Shown: positions 51,994-60,001, counted from the first letter of the stretch. The stretch: 64,000 nt of DNA from Synechococcales cyanobacterium CNB (GCA_030263455.1 SZOZ01000006.1:62001-126000), one strand, 5' to 3'. Notes: generated by a model not told the origin, from the sequence alone. Numbers and translations are program-made.

Positions 51994-53481
51994 ATGTCCG
52001 CCCCCGTCCGCGTCGCCCTCGCCCCGGGCGACGGCATCGGCCCCGAGATCACGCAGGCCGTCCTCGCCGTCTTCGAGGCCGCCCGCGCGACGAACCACCT
52101 CGAGTTCGTCCCCGTCCGGATGGGCCGAGCCGTCTTCGAGCAGGGCGACTCCCGCGGCGTCACCGACGATGCCCTCGCCGCCGTCGAGGATTGCGGACTC
52201 GTCTTCAAGGGACCGATGGAGACGCCCAAGGGGGGGGGTGGCAAGTCCATCAACGTCACACTCCGCAAGCTGTACTGCGCCTACGCCAACATCCGACACT
52301 TCCGCGCCCTGCCCGGCGTCGAGACCGTCTTCTCCCGCGCCGGCGTGCCCGTGAACTTCTACGTCGTCCGCGAGAACGTCGAGGACACCTACGGCGGCAT
52401 CGAGCACCGCCTCACCAACGACGTCGTCGAGTGCAAGCGCCTCATCTCCGCTCCGGGCTGCGACCAGGTCCACCGCGCCGCCTTCGACCTCGCACGACGG
52501 CTCGGCCTCTCCCGAGTCACCTGCGGCCACAAGGCCAACATCATGAAGATGACCGACGGCCTCTTCCTCGAACGCTTCCACGCCGCCGCCGCCGACTACC
52601 CCGGCATCCTGCACGAGGACGCCATCATCGACGCTCTCTGCATGAACCTCGTTCTCCGTCCCCATAAGTACGAACTCGTCGTCCTGCCCAACCTCCAGGG
52701 CGACATCGTCTCCGACCTCGCCGCGGGACTCGTCGGCGGACTCGGCTTCGCACCCAGCGCGAACATCGGACAGCACGTCTCCATCTTCGAGGCCGTCCAC
52801 GGCTCCGCCCCCGATATCGCCGGCAAGGGCATCGCCAACCCCACCTCGCTCCTGCTCTCGGGGCTGATGATGCTCCGCCACGTCGGGCTCACTCGCATCG
52901 CCGCCACGATCGAGAACGCCCTCCTCGCAACACTCGAGGACGGCGTGCGCACCGCTGACTTCGGCGACCCCGCACGCGAACCGGTCGGCACCATGCCCTT
53001 CGCCCGCGCGATCGTCGATCGTCTCGGCAGCACGCCCCGCTCCGCACCACCCGTCCCCGTGCCCGAACGCGACGCACCCTCGTTCACGCGCCCTGAGCGG
53101 CCGCGCATGAACACCCTCATCCAGACCTTCACGCAGGTCGTCAGCCACCACGCCGGGTGCGACGTCTACGTCGAGACGACCATCAGCCCGCCCGAACTCG
53201 CCGCCCACCTCCAGCGCCTCTGCGAGCACACCCCCTTCACCCTCACCATGATGTCCAACCGCGGCACGCAGGTCTGGCCCTCCGGTTCCGTCTTCACCGA
53301 GGTCGTGGACTACTACCGTGTACGCTTTGAGCTGCGAAACCCCGCCGAACTCGGACGCTACGGCCAGGCCGCCGCCATCGCGCTCCTCAACCGCATCGCC
53401 GAGAAGTTCCCCGTTACCGACTTCCAGCCTCTCAAGATGTACGACGGCCGGCCCGGCTTCAGCCTCGCGCAGGGGCAGTAG
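51994..53481 (+). CDS. Isocitrate dehydrogenase, Thermus-type with C-terminal extension
   Basis: A 495-residue protein with GGAGG upstream. The beta-decarboxylating dehydrogenase core (about 1-340) shows PGDGIGPEITQAVL, VFKGPMETPKGGGGKSINVTLRKLYCAYANIRHF (substrate-binding Ser and Arg), VVRENVEDTYGGIEH, CGHKANIMKMTDGLF, HEDAIIDALCMNLVL, LPNLQGDIVSDLAAGLVGGLGFAPSANIG and EAVHGSAPDIAGKGIANPTSLLLSGLMML. An extra C-terminal domain of about 120 residues is present, as in the Thermus thermophilus-type IDH of about 496 residues. Cofactor choice (NAD or NADP) is not certain from sequence. A run of nine G at 52230-52238 lies in the GGGG codons. The end overlaps the convergent methyltransferase gene by 23 nt. 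Confidence 0.88.
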   Translation: MSAPVRVALAPGDGIGPEITQAVLAVFEAARATNHLEFVPVRMGRAVFEQGDSRGVTDDALAAVEDCGLVFKGPMETPKGGGGKSINVTLRKLYCAYANIRHFRALPGVETVFSRAGVPVNFYVVRENVEDTYGGIEHRLTNDVVECKRLISAPGCDQVHRAAFDLARRLGLSRVTCGHKANIMKMTDGLFLERFHAAAADYPGILHEDAIIDALCMNLVLRPHKYELVVLPNLQGDIVSDLAAGLVGGLGFAPSANIGQHVSIFEAVHGSAPDIAGKGIANPTSLLLSGLMMLRHVGLTRIAATIENALLATLEDGVRTADFGDPAREPVGTMPFARAIVDRLGSTPRSAPPVPVPERDAPSFTRPERPRMNTLIQTFTQVVSHHAGCDVYVETTISPPELAAHLQRLCEHTPFTLTMMSNRGTQVWPSGSVFTEVVDYYRVRFELRNPAELGRYGQAAAIALLNRIAEKFPVTDFQPLKMYDGRPGFSLAQGQ

Positions 53482-54214
53482 CCCCCCGCCGGATCACCCT
53501 CGGCGCGAAGCGCGGCGTCGTCCGCGTGTACCGCTCGTAGTCCTCGCCGTACAACTCCTTCAGGTCGCGCTCCTCGAACCGCACCGCGACAAGGATGTAG
53601 ACAGTCAGAAGCACGGCAAAGAGAAGGTGCGAGACCGTCATCGTCGGCGTCGACCAGAACGCCAGGAACCACCCGGTGTACAGCGGGTGCCGCATCGTCT
53701 TGTACAGCGCGCGCGTCCTGAACGGCAGCGGCCGGTAAGGCACGCCCTTGAAGTGCAGCCATGCCTGCCTCACACCGAACAGGTCGAAGTGGTCCGTCAT
53801 GAATGACGACACCGGCACCAGCAGCCACCCAGCCGCGAAGAGCGACCACAGCGCGATCCGCCCGGCCTCGTGCTCAACGTGCCACACCACGCCCCCCATC
53901 GGCCTCCACTGCCAGAAAAGCACGATCATCAGCAGGTTGGAGATCAGCACGTAGGTGCTCCGCTCCGCCGCCGGATGCACGAACCGCGTCCACCACCGCT
54001 TGAACCACTGCCTCGCCATCACGCTGTGCTGCACGCCGAACACCGCGATCAACCCCACGTTCACGCACAGCGCGAGCCACAGCGGGTCCGACCGCGGCCC
54101 GTCCAGCGTCGTCGGCACGAGGAACCCGCCGACGAACGCGCACGCGTACGCGAACACCCCAAGGAACATCACCCAGCACGCCAGGGCATAGCCCACGATC
54201 AGATACCGCTTCAT
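53459..54214 (-). CDS. Methanethiol S-methyltransferase-like (MddA/NnrU) membrane protein
   Basis: A 251-residue integral membrane protein with five to six helices. It has the MddA/NnrU pattern: GLIAVFGVQHSVMARQWFKRWWTRFVHPAAERSTYVLISNLLMIVLFWQW, LFAAGWLLVPVSSFMTDHFDLFGVRQAWLHFKG, TRALYKTMRHPLYTGWFLAFW and a C-terminal RFEERDLKELYGEDYERY, the SAM-binding tail of isoprenylcysteine-methyltransferase-like enzymes. MddA methylates methanethiol to dimethyl sulfide. AAGGAG lies 8 nt before the ATG, which overlaps the upstream gene stop (ATGA). The exact methyl acceptor is inferred. Confidence 0.87.
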   Translation of the reverse strand: MKRYLIVGYALACWVMFLGVFAYACAFVGGFLVPTTLDGPRSDPLWLALCVNVGLIAVFGVQHSVMARQWFKRWWTRFVHPAAERSTYVLISNLLMIVLFWQWRPMGGVVWHVEHEAGRIALWSLFAAGWLLVPVSSFMTDHFDLFGVRQAWLHFKGVPYRPLPFRTRALYKTMRHPLYTGWFLAFWSTPTMTVSHLLFAVLLTVYILVAVRFEERDLKELYGEDYERYTRTTPRFAPRVIRRGATAPARG

Positions 54215-55005
54215 GATCCGACTCCTTGTGAGACTCCCCCGGACCGAGCGCTCACGCTCAGCCGGACCGGACGAACGTCGTAGAACACGTCCCGCTTCAT
54301 CCCCGCGAACGTCACCGACCCCGGGCACGCCCGCACCATTTTGCGTCTGCCCGGCGAGACCAGGTCGAAGAACTCGGCGCACGACGAGCACACGCCCGCG
54401 TTCCCCGTCACGCTGTGCGCCACGTCCTCGCCGTCGATCCGGGCCGTGAACCGGCCCGACAAGAAGTTCGCGTGGTTCGCCCGGTGGCCCAGCCAGTGCC
54501 GGCGCAGCGTCTCCCCACGCCCCCAGAACCGCGTGACTCGGAACAGCCACCGCATGAGCGCGGCCTCCAGCCGGTTGACGCGCTCCCAGTCCCCCGGCTT
54601 CGCGTCCCGGTACTCGCCGGACTCAATGAGTGCAACCAGCTCGTCTTCGCCCGGCATCCGCTCCGGCTCGAAGTCCGACGCCCCCAGCTCGACCGCCAGG
54701 AACGCCTCCAGCCCATCGGGCAGACGATGGTCCGCGACGAGCATGAAGAGCCCGGCCCGCATCGACTCGCGGTACCACGACCCCTGCCGATTGCAGAACC
54801 CGTTCCACCTGGAGGGGGGGGTGTACACCAGCCGCCGGCCCCGGCTCCGCAAAGCCTGGCACGGCGTCAGCGGCGCGGCACGCAGCCGGTATCCCATCGC
54901 GCGCAGCCGAGACTTCACTCGCTCGAACGCCGCCGGATCGATCCAGTAGACGTAACGGCGGGCAGGCTCCGAGGAGCGGTCGGGCTTCGGTTTGAGGCAG
55001 ATCAC
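54211..55005 (-). CDS. Protein of unknown function coupled to the MddA-like gene
   Basis: The GTG start at 55005 has AAGGAG 6 nt upstream, giving 264 residues (VICLKPKPDRSSEPARRYVYWIDPAAF). Segments include AAPLTPCQALRSRGRRLVYTPPSRWNGFCNRQGSWYRESM, LPDGLEAFLAVELGASDFEPERMPGEDELVALIESGEY, LMRWLFRVTRFWGRGETLRRHWLGHRANHANFLSGRFTARIDGED and GNAGVCSSCAEFFDLVSPGRRKMVRACPGSVTF with a C-x2-C. No signal peptide or membrane helix. No family recognised. The stop overlaps the methyltransferase start, so stoichiometric expression is likely. An unusually long arginine/tryptophan content might suit RNA, heme or membrane-surface contact, but that is speculation. Confidence 0.7.
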   Translation of the reverse strand: MICLKPKPDRSSEPARRYVYWIDPAAFERVKSRLRAMGYRLRAAPLTPCQALRSRGRRLVYTPPSRWNGFCNRQGSWYRESMRAGLFMLVADHRLPDGLEAFLAVELGASDFEPERMPGEDELVALIESGEYRDAKPGDWERVNRLEAALMRWLFRVTRFWGRGETLRRHWLGHRANHANFLSGRFTARIDGEDVAHSVTGNAGVCSSCAEFFDLVSPGRRKMVRACPGSVTFAGMKRDVFYDVRPVRLSVSARSGGVSQGVGS

Positions 55006-55116
55006 GGTCGTCTCCTTCCGGCTCAGCCGGGCTGTCGCTCGCCGCACGCGGCACCGCGACCACCAAGCATTCGGAAAGAGAAGCCCGAAAGGGACTTGAC
55101 TCGCGGTCCAACCCGC

Positions 55117-55133
55117 CTTGACCCCCGGTCAAG
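55117..55133. promoter_or_regulatory. Perfect palindrome upstream of the unknown/MddA-like pair
   Basis: CTTGACC-CCC-GGTCAAG. It lies between the rpiA stop (55145) and the GTG at 55005 of the leftward pair. A related GACTTGAC sits at 55094-55101. No U-tract, so it is better read as a possible operator than as a terminator. Confidence 0.4.
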
Positions 55134-55144
55134 CGGCCGCGGGA

Positions 55145-55834
55145 TCACCCCTCGCGACGCAGCCTGTCAATCGAACCGTCCGCCCGCTCGACGAACACTT
55201 CATCGGCCTCGGTCAGGAACAGCCCGTGATCGACCACGCCGGGAATCGAGTTCAGCGCGGCGTCCAGTTCCTCCACGTCGTGCTCGCCCAGCGCCACGTC
55301 CACGATCAGGTTCCCGTTGTCGGTGATGAACAGCTCTCCCTTGATCGTCCGCCGCACCACCCCGTTCAGCCCCAGCGACCGCAACTCCGACCGCACCGCA
55401 GACAGCCCGAAGGCGAGCACCGCCACCGCCAGCGTCGTGCGCGTGCCGAGGCGATCGACCATCTTGCGCTCGTCCACCATGTAGATGCGCCGTTTCGACG
55501 CCCACGCCACGATGCGCTCGCGCGTCATCGCCCCGCCCGCGCCCTTCAGCATCCGCAGCTGCGGGTCCACCTCGTCAGCGCCGTCGAAGAGCAGGTCCAC
55601 GCTCTCCACCATCGCGAAGTCCATCACCTGCAGCCCGTGGTAGCGCGCCAGCGTCTCCGTCGAGTGGCTGGTCGGCACGCAGCGAACCTCGAGTCCATGC
55701 TCCTTCACACGCTCAGCCAGCGCAACCACACCGCGCGACGCCGTGCGCCCCGTTCCCAGGCCGACGATCATGCCCGGCGTGATCTCCGCGATGACGGCCT
55801 CGGCCAACGCGTCCGCTACCCGTTGTTCGCTCAC
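55145..55834 (-). CDS. rpiA: Ribose-5-phosphate isomerase A
   Basis: A 229-residue protein; the GTG at 55834 overlaps the aldehyde dehydrogenase stop (GTGA). RpiA motifs are clear: MIVGLGTGRTASRGVVALAERV, CVPTSHSTE, LLFDGADEVDPQLRMLKGAGGAMTRERIVA, YMVDERKMVDRLG and a late GVVDHGLFLTEADEVFVERADG. The DGADEVD and KGAGGAMxRE segments hold the catalytic Asp, Glu and Lys. Cytoplasmic pentose phosphate pathway enzyme. Confidence 0.95.
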   Translation of the reverse strand: MSEQRVADALAEAVIAEITPGMIVGLGTGRTASRGVVALAERVKEHGLEVRCVPTSHSTETLARYHGLQVMDFAMVESVDLLFDGADEVDPQLRMLKGAGGAMTRERIVAWASKRRIYMVDERKMVDRLGTRTTLAVAVLAFGLSAVRSELRSLGLNGVVRRTIKGELFITDNGNLIVDVALGEHDVEELDAALNSIPGVVDHGLFLTEADEVFVERADGSIDRLRREG

Positions 55835-57366
55835 TGCTCTTCTCCGAACTGGATGCCCTGGGCGAGCCGGAATGCCCCGCCGAAGTTGACCGTGCACGTC
55901 TGCCGACGTGCGTACGCCTTCCACGAGTCCGAGCCGGACTCACGCCCTCCGCCCGTATCTTTCTCACCCCCGAACGCCCCGCCAATCTCCGCCCCACTCG
56001 TCCCCAGATTCACGTACGCCAGCCCGCAATCACTCCCGGACCCGGCCGGGCTGAGGAACCTCTCCGCCGCCGCGATCCGAGACGTGAAGATCGCCGAACT
56101 CAACCCCTGCGGCACGGCGTTCTGCATCCCGATCGCCCGCTCCAGGTCGCGGTACGTGAAGACGTACAGGATCGGCGCGAACGTCTCCTCCATCGCGATC
56201 GGCAGCTCGCCCGACGCCGGCGCACGCACGATCGTCGGCTCCACGAAGTGCCCCTTCAGACCCGGCACGCTCGCGCGCTTGCCGCCCACCAGCACTTCGC
56301 CACCCTGCGCGCGGGCCGCACGGATCGCGCCCTCGAAGCCCTCGACCGCTCGCTCGTTGATGAGCGGCCCCACGAGCGTCCCCGGGTCCAGCGGGTCGCC
56401 GATGCGAATCCTCCGGTACGCCTCGACCAGCGAATCCACGAACGAATCGGCGATGCGCTCGTGAACGATCAGCCGGCGAGTCGTCGTACACCGCTGCCCG
56501 GCCGTGCCCACCGCGCCGAACAGCACCGCCTTCATCGCCAAGCCAGGGTCCGCGTCCGGCTCCACGATCACCGCGTTATTCCCGCCCAGTTCCAGCAGGC
56601 ACCGACCCAGCCGCTGCGCCACCACCTGCCCGACACGCCTGCCCATGCGGCACGATCCGGTCGCGCTGATCAGCGGCAAACGGCGATCCGCGATCAATCG
56701 CTCGCCCACCTCCTCATCCGTCCCGATCGTCAGCCGGAACACGCCCTCGTGCCCCATCGACGACGCGACCCGCTCCGCGATCGAGTTCGTCGCGATCGCC
56801 GTCAGCGGCGCCAGCAGGCTCGGCTTCCACACCACCGTGTCACCGCACACCGCCGCCAGCATCGCGTTCCAGCCCCACACCGCGTTCGGGAAGTTGAACG
56901 CCGTGATCACGCCGATCGCGCCCAGCGGCAGCCATTGCTCGTACATCCGGTGCCCCGGACGTTCGCTCGGCATGGTGCAGCCGTGCAACTGCCGCGACAG
57001 GCCCACCGCGAAGTCCGCGATGTCGATCGTCTCCTGCACCTCTCCCACGCCCTCGGACGCGATCTTCCCGACTTCGAGGCTCACCAACCGCCCCAGCGGC
57101 TCGCGCAAACGCCGGTACTCATCAGCGATCGCACGCACCACCCGGCCGCGCACCGGCGCCGGTACCTCTCGCCACCGCCTGAATGCAGCGTCCGCCTCCA
57201 CGATCGTGCGCTCGCACGACGCGCCGTCGTCCAGCCGAACGCCCGCGATCGGATCGCCCGTCGCCGGGTTCGTGGACACAATGAACCCCGCGCCAAGCGC
57301 CGCGCCAGGCTCCACCACGCGCGGGTGGTCGGCGACGCCGAGCGCATCGAGCAACGGATGGGGCAT
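55831..57366 (-). CDS. ALDH7-type aldehyde dehydrogenase (piperideine-6-carboxylate dehydrogenase-like)
   Basis: A 511-residue NAD(P)-dependent aldehyde dehydrogenase. The dinucleotide region has NFPNAVWGWNAMLAAVCGDTVVWKPS and ISATGSCRMGRRVGQ, the catalytic Glu is in LELGGNNAVIV, the catalytic Cys in GTAGQRCTTTRRL, and EETFAPILYVFTY follows. The C-terminal GGEKDTGGGRESGSDSWKAY-type segment with RRQTCTVNF is the ALDH7 (antiquitin/AmaB) marker, suggesting alpha-aminoadipate semialdehyde/P6C oxidation in lysine breakdown. It is coupled to rpiA by GTGA overlap and follows the PfkB gene by 39 nt. Confidence 0.92.
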   Translation of the reverse strand: MPHPLLDALGVADHPRVVEPGAALGAGFIVSTNPATGDPIAGVRLDDGASCERTIVEADAAFRRWREVPAPVRGRVVRAIADEYRRLREPLGRLVSLEVGKIASEGVGEVQETIDIADFAVGLSRQLHGCTMPSERPGHRMYEQWLPLGAIGVITAFNFPNAVWGWNAMLAAVCGDTVVWKPSLLAPLTAIATNSIAERVASSMGHEGVFRLTIGTDEEVGERLIADRRLPLISATGSCRMGRRVGQVVAQRLGRCLLELGGNNAVIVEPDADPGLAMKAVLFGAVGTAGQRCTTTRRLIVHERIADSFVDSLVEAYRRIRIGDPLDPGTLVGPLINERAVEGFEGAIRAARAQGGEVLVGGKRASVPGLKGHFVEPTIVRAPASGELPIAMEETFAPILYVFTYRDLERAIGMQNAVPQGLSSAIFTSRIAAAERFLSPAGSGSDCGLAYVNLGTSGAEIGGAFGGEKDTGGGRESGSDSWKAYARRQTCTVNFGGAFRLAQGIQFGEEQ

Positions 57367-57405
57367 GAGCGAACTCTAGGCCCGCACGGGGCGGTCCCCA
57401 CCCCT

Positions 57406-58587
57406 CTATCCAAGCTCGGGCACGGGCAACGCTCGCAGGAAGCCGACGAGCCGCTCGGCCGTGGGCGACTCCCCGTCGCGCACGTACGCCCCGCTCACCG
57501 CGCACCCGACCGCGAGACACTCGTCGAGCGCCAGCCCGACCGCCTGCGCCAGTCCGAAGCCGGCGTTGAAGTGATCGCCCGCGCCCGTCGAGAGCCGCGG
57601 TCGCGCCGTGAACGGCCCGTCAAACCACGCCTTCGCGCCGCCATCCGTCGCGCCGCCCGCTCCTTCGCGCACATGCACCACGACGCACGCCAGCCCCGCC
57701 CGCTCGCGCACGCTCGACGCCAGCCGAAGGACTGACTCACCATAGGTCGCGCTGTCCTCCGCGCCCGTGACGCCGAGCACGCGCGCGATGCGCTCGCCCT
57801 CCGCGAGATTCAGCCCGAGCGTAACCGGCACGAGCGTGTTCATGCTCGCCATCGCCGCCAGCGCGCCGCGCAGGTCGCTGTCGCTCCGCTTCGCCGGATC
57901 GGAGATGTCGATCAGCACGCGACGCCCGCCCTGCCGCGCGCTGAGTCCCGGGAGCACCTCGCGGATCAGCCCCTCCCAGATGCCGGGCACGCCGCCGCAC
58001 AACGACCAGTTCACCATCACGATCAGCGCTGCCTCTTCCGCCCGCCGGCGCAGGCCCTCCACGCCGAGTGTTCCGACTATCCGCTCCCACGTCACCGCCT
58101 GCACGTTCCGCGTCTTGCCGAGCATGATCTTGCCGTCGTCGAACTCGAGCGCATCCGTATGCCCCGGCGCCGCGACGCTCACGACCTCCCGGCACCGAGA
58201 TGCGAACGGCTCATAGATCGGCGCGATCCGCGTCGGGTCGTCCTCACGCCCCACCGCTCCGACGAAGCACACCGGCACGCCCAGCCGACCCAGCGCCCCC
58301 GCCGTCAGCGGGCCGTTCCCGCCGAAACGGTCCTCATCGACCCACAACTCCAGGTTCGTGCTGCGCCCGGCCGCCGCCGCGCACCGGCCCGCGAACTCCC
58401 CGATCGTCCCGATCCGCTCGAAGTCCTCCCCCTCCATGCTCCGCCGACGATCGACCACGCGGATGATCGAGTCCACGAACCCGTCGAAGCCCACGAGCGC
58501 GCAACGTCCGCTCAATCCCGTCGCGCCCGCACGCTCGATCGCGTCCGCCGCGGCCCGTGCGATCTCCGCCCGTTCACGCCTGCTCAT
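57406..58587 (-). CDS. PfkB-family carbohydrate kinase
   Basis: A 393-residue ribokinase-like protein. It has RCALVGFDGFVDSIIRVVDRR, GGNGPLTAGALGRLGVPVCFVGAVG (substrate-binding GG region), DISDPAKRS, VVVHVREGAG and the anion-hole/catalytic motif LSTGAGDHFNAGFGLAQA, with the catalytic Asp in GAGDHF. It is longer than typical PfkB kinases (about 310 residues) with an N-terminal helical extension. The sugar substrate is unknown. It heads the leftward operon pfkB-like / ALDH / rpiA and is divergent from rdgB across 49 nt. Confidence 0.88.
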   Translation of the reverse strand: MSRRERAEIARAAADAIERAGATGLSGRCALVGFDGFVDSIIRVVDRRRSMEGEDFERIGTIGEFAGRCAAAAGRSTNLELWVDEDRFGGNGPLTAGALGRLGVPVCFVGAVGREDDPTRIAPIYEPFASRCREVVSVAAPGHTDALEFDDGKIMLGKTRNVQAVTWERIVGTLGVEGLRRRAEEAALIVMVNWSLCGGVPGIWEGLIREVLPGLSARQGGRRVLIDISDPAKRSDSDLRGALAAMASMNTLVPVTLGLNLAEGERIARVLGVTGAEDSATYGESVLRLASSVRERAGLACVVVHVREGAGGATDGGAKAWFDGPFTARPRLSTGAGDHFNAGFGLAQAVGLALDECLAVGCAVSGAYVRDGESPTAERLVGFLRALPVPELG

Positions 58588-58636
58588 GCGCCAAGCCTAC
58601 CGCGACCGCCCACGACGCGGCACTATCCTCCCGACG

Positions 58637-59917
58637 ATGGGACCGATCGTCGTCGCCACCGGCAACCCGCACAAGCTCGAGGAACTGCGCGCCATCCTCG
58701 GCCCGCTCGGCATCGAACTGCTCTCGCTCGCCGATGCCGGCGACACCGGCCCCGAACCCGACGAACCCGGCTCCACCTTCGAAGAGAACGCCGCGCTGAA
58801 GGCTCTCGCCTACGCCGTGCGCACCGCCCGCCTCTGCCTCGCCGACGACTCGGGCCTCGAAGTCGATGCCCTCGGCGGCGCACCCGGCGTCATCAGCGCC
58901 CGCTACCACTCCGACGGCCGCGAGACCGACCTCCCCCGCGCAGAACGCGACCGCCTGAACAACGAACGCCTGCTGCGCGATCTGCGGGACGTGCCGCTCG
59001 AGCGTCGGGGGGCGAGATTCGTCTGTGCGATGGCACTGGCGGGTCCTCCACCCTCCCGGGGGCGGGGCCTTTCAGGCCCCGTCTCCCCCCCTCCCCCCCT
59101 CGCCAAACGCTGGCTCACCCCAGCAAGTCTGCACACGCGCACCTCCGACCTCCTCCCACACTGGGAACATGGTGGCTCCACCTACTTCCTGACTTTCTGC
59201 GTCCGCTCAGGCTCCCTGACCGAGGCTGAGCGTGCGATCGTGCTCGCCGCCAGCATGCATTGGCATCAACTCCGAGTGCGTGTTCATCTTGTCGTTGTGA
59301 TGCCCGACCATGTTCACTTGATCGTCACTCCGCTCCGTGCAACGGATGACGAGTGGGTGTCGATTCCGTGGCTTATGCAAAGCGTCAAAGGGTTCACGGC
59401 CAGCAAGATCAATGCACTTCGAAACACGTCCGGACCTTTCTGGCAGGACGAGTACTTTGATCGCATCATCCGGTCGGCCGACGAGTACGCCGAGATTGTT
59501 GAATACACGGGGATGAACCCGATCAGGGCAGGGCTTGTTGATGACTGGCGTAAATACCCGTTCATGGCGGGGGAGGAGATTGAGGAGAGGGAGAGGCGGA
59601 GACGGGGCCTGAAAGGCCCCGCCCCGAGGGATCAAGGCCCCAGCCCGACGAATGAAGGCCGGAGTCCCTTCGAAGAGTCCGCCCGCGGGCTTGTTGCCCT
59701 CGTCCGCGGCACGTTTGAAGGCCGAATCGGCCTCCCCGGCGACGTCCCCCGAGGCTCGAACGGCTTCGGATACGACCCCCTCTTCCTTGTCGCCCCCGGC
59801 TTCACACGGACCAGCGCGGAACTCTCCGCCGACGAGAAGAACCGCGTCAGCCACCGCGGCAACGCCGCCCGGGCCATGGCCGAGGCCATCGCACAACTTC
59901 TTCGCTCCGGCGCGTGA
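58637..59917 (+). CDS. rdgB: XTP/dITP pyrophosphatase (RdgB/HAM1) with in-frame inserted RAYT transposase domain
   Basis: A continuous 426-codon frame. Residues 1-137 are the N-terminal part of RdgB: IVVATGNPHKLEELRAIL, GSTFEENAALKALAYA, LADDSGLEVDALGGAPGVISARY, RARFVC-type RGARFVCAMALAGP. Residues about 350-426 are its C-terminal part: GLVALVRGTFEGRIG, PRGSNGFGYDPLFL, SAELSADEKNRVSHRGNAARAM. Between them lies a complete REP-associated tyrosine transposase (about 165-312): HWEHGGSTYFLTFCV, HLVVVMPDHVHLIV with HUH motif H225-V-H227, FWQDEYFDRIIRS, VEYTGMNPIRAGLVDDW (Y290 candidate catalytic). The insertion falls in the loop after the ALA strand, away from the nucleotide site. G+C falls to 53% in a hand-counted 60-nt stretch of the insert against 75% in rdgB. 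Whether RdgB activity survives is unknown. Confidence 0.9.
   Translation: MGPIVVATGNPHKLEELRAILGPLGIELLSLADAGDTGPEPDEPGSTFEENAALKALAYAVRTARLCLADDSGLEVDALGGAPGVISARYHSDGRETDLPRAERDRLNNERLLRDLRDVPLERRGARFVCAMALAGPPPSRGRGLSGPVSPPPPLAKRWLTPASLHTRTSDLLPHWEHGGSTYFLTFCVRSGSLTEAERAIVLAASMHWHQLRVRVHLVVVMPDHVHLIVTPLRATDDEWVSIPWLMQSVKGFTASKINALRNTSGPFWQDEYFDRIIRSADEYAEIVEYTGMNPIRAGLVDDWRKYPFMAGEEIEERERRRRGLKGPAPRDQGPSPTNEGRSPFEESARGLVALVRGTFEGRIGLPGDVPRGSNGFGYDPLFLVAPGFTRTSAELSADEKNRVSHRGNAARAMAEAIAQLLRSGA
59059..59085 (+). repeat. REP palindrome, left end of the RAYT element
   Basis: 27 nt; hairpin GGGGCCT-TTC-AGGCCCC at 59064-59080 flanked by GGGGC and GTCTC. Exact inverse of 59599-59625. Encodes RGLSGPVS in the rdgB frame. 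Confidence 0.92.
59599..59625 (-). repeat. REP palindrome, right end of the RAYT element
   Basis: 27 nt; hairpin GGGGCCT-GAA-AGGCCCC at 59604-59620. Exact reverse complement of the left copy. Encodes RRGLKGPAP in the rdgB frame. Confidence 0.92.
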
Positions 59918-60001
59918 GCGGCCGACGCCGCCTCCGTTCCTCCCCGAGAGGGGATGGCAAAGGGCCGAACCCCGGCACGCAGCAGCAAATGGAGCGAAAC
60001 A

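Larger units (their letters stand above)
59059..59625 (+). mobile_element. REP-RAYT element inserted in rdgB
   Basis: A 567-bp unit bounded by perfect 27-nt inverted repeats (59059-59085 and 59599-59625), each itself a hairpin (GGGGCCT / AGGCCCC). The enclosed sequence encodes a full RAYT (Y1 transposase family; HUH nuclease motif at nt 59309-59317, tyrosine at 59504-59506). Both ends read through in frame with rdgB. Extra sequence to about 59675 (peptide GPSPTNEGRSPFEESA) before RdgB resumes may also belong to the element. No target duplication is evident. Confidence 0.85.

Noticed and set aside
59059-59625. Reading the rdgB insert as an intein
   Set aside because: No N-terminal Cys/Ser block, no HNH or LAGLIDADG motif and no C-terminal HN-Cys/Ser; the motifs are those of a RAYT/Y1 transposase.
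58637-59917. Calling rdgB a simple pseudogene
   Set aside because: No stop or frameshift is present, both halves keep all signature motifs and the insertion is in a loop; loss of function is possible but not shown.
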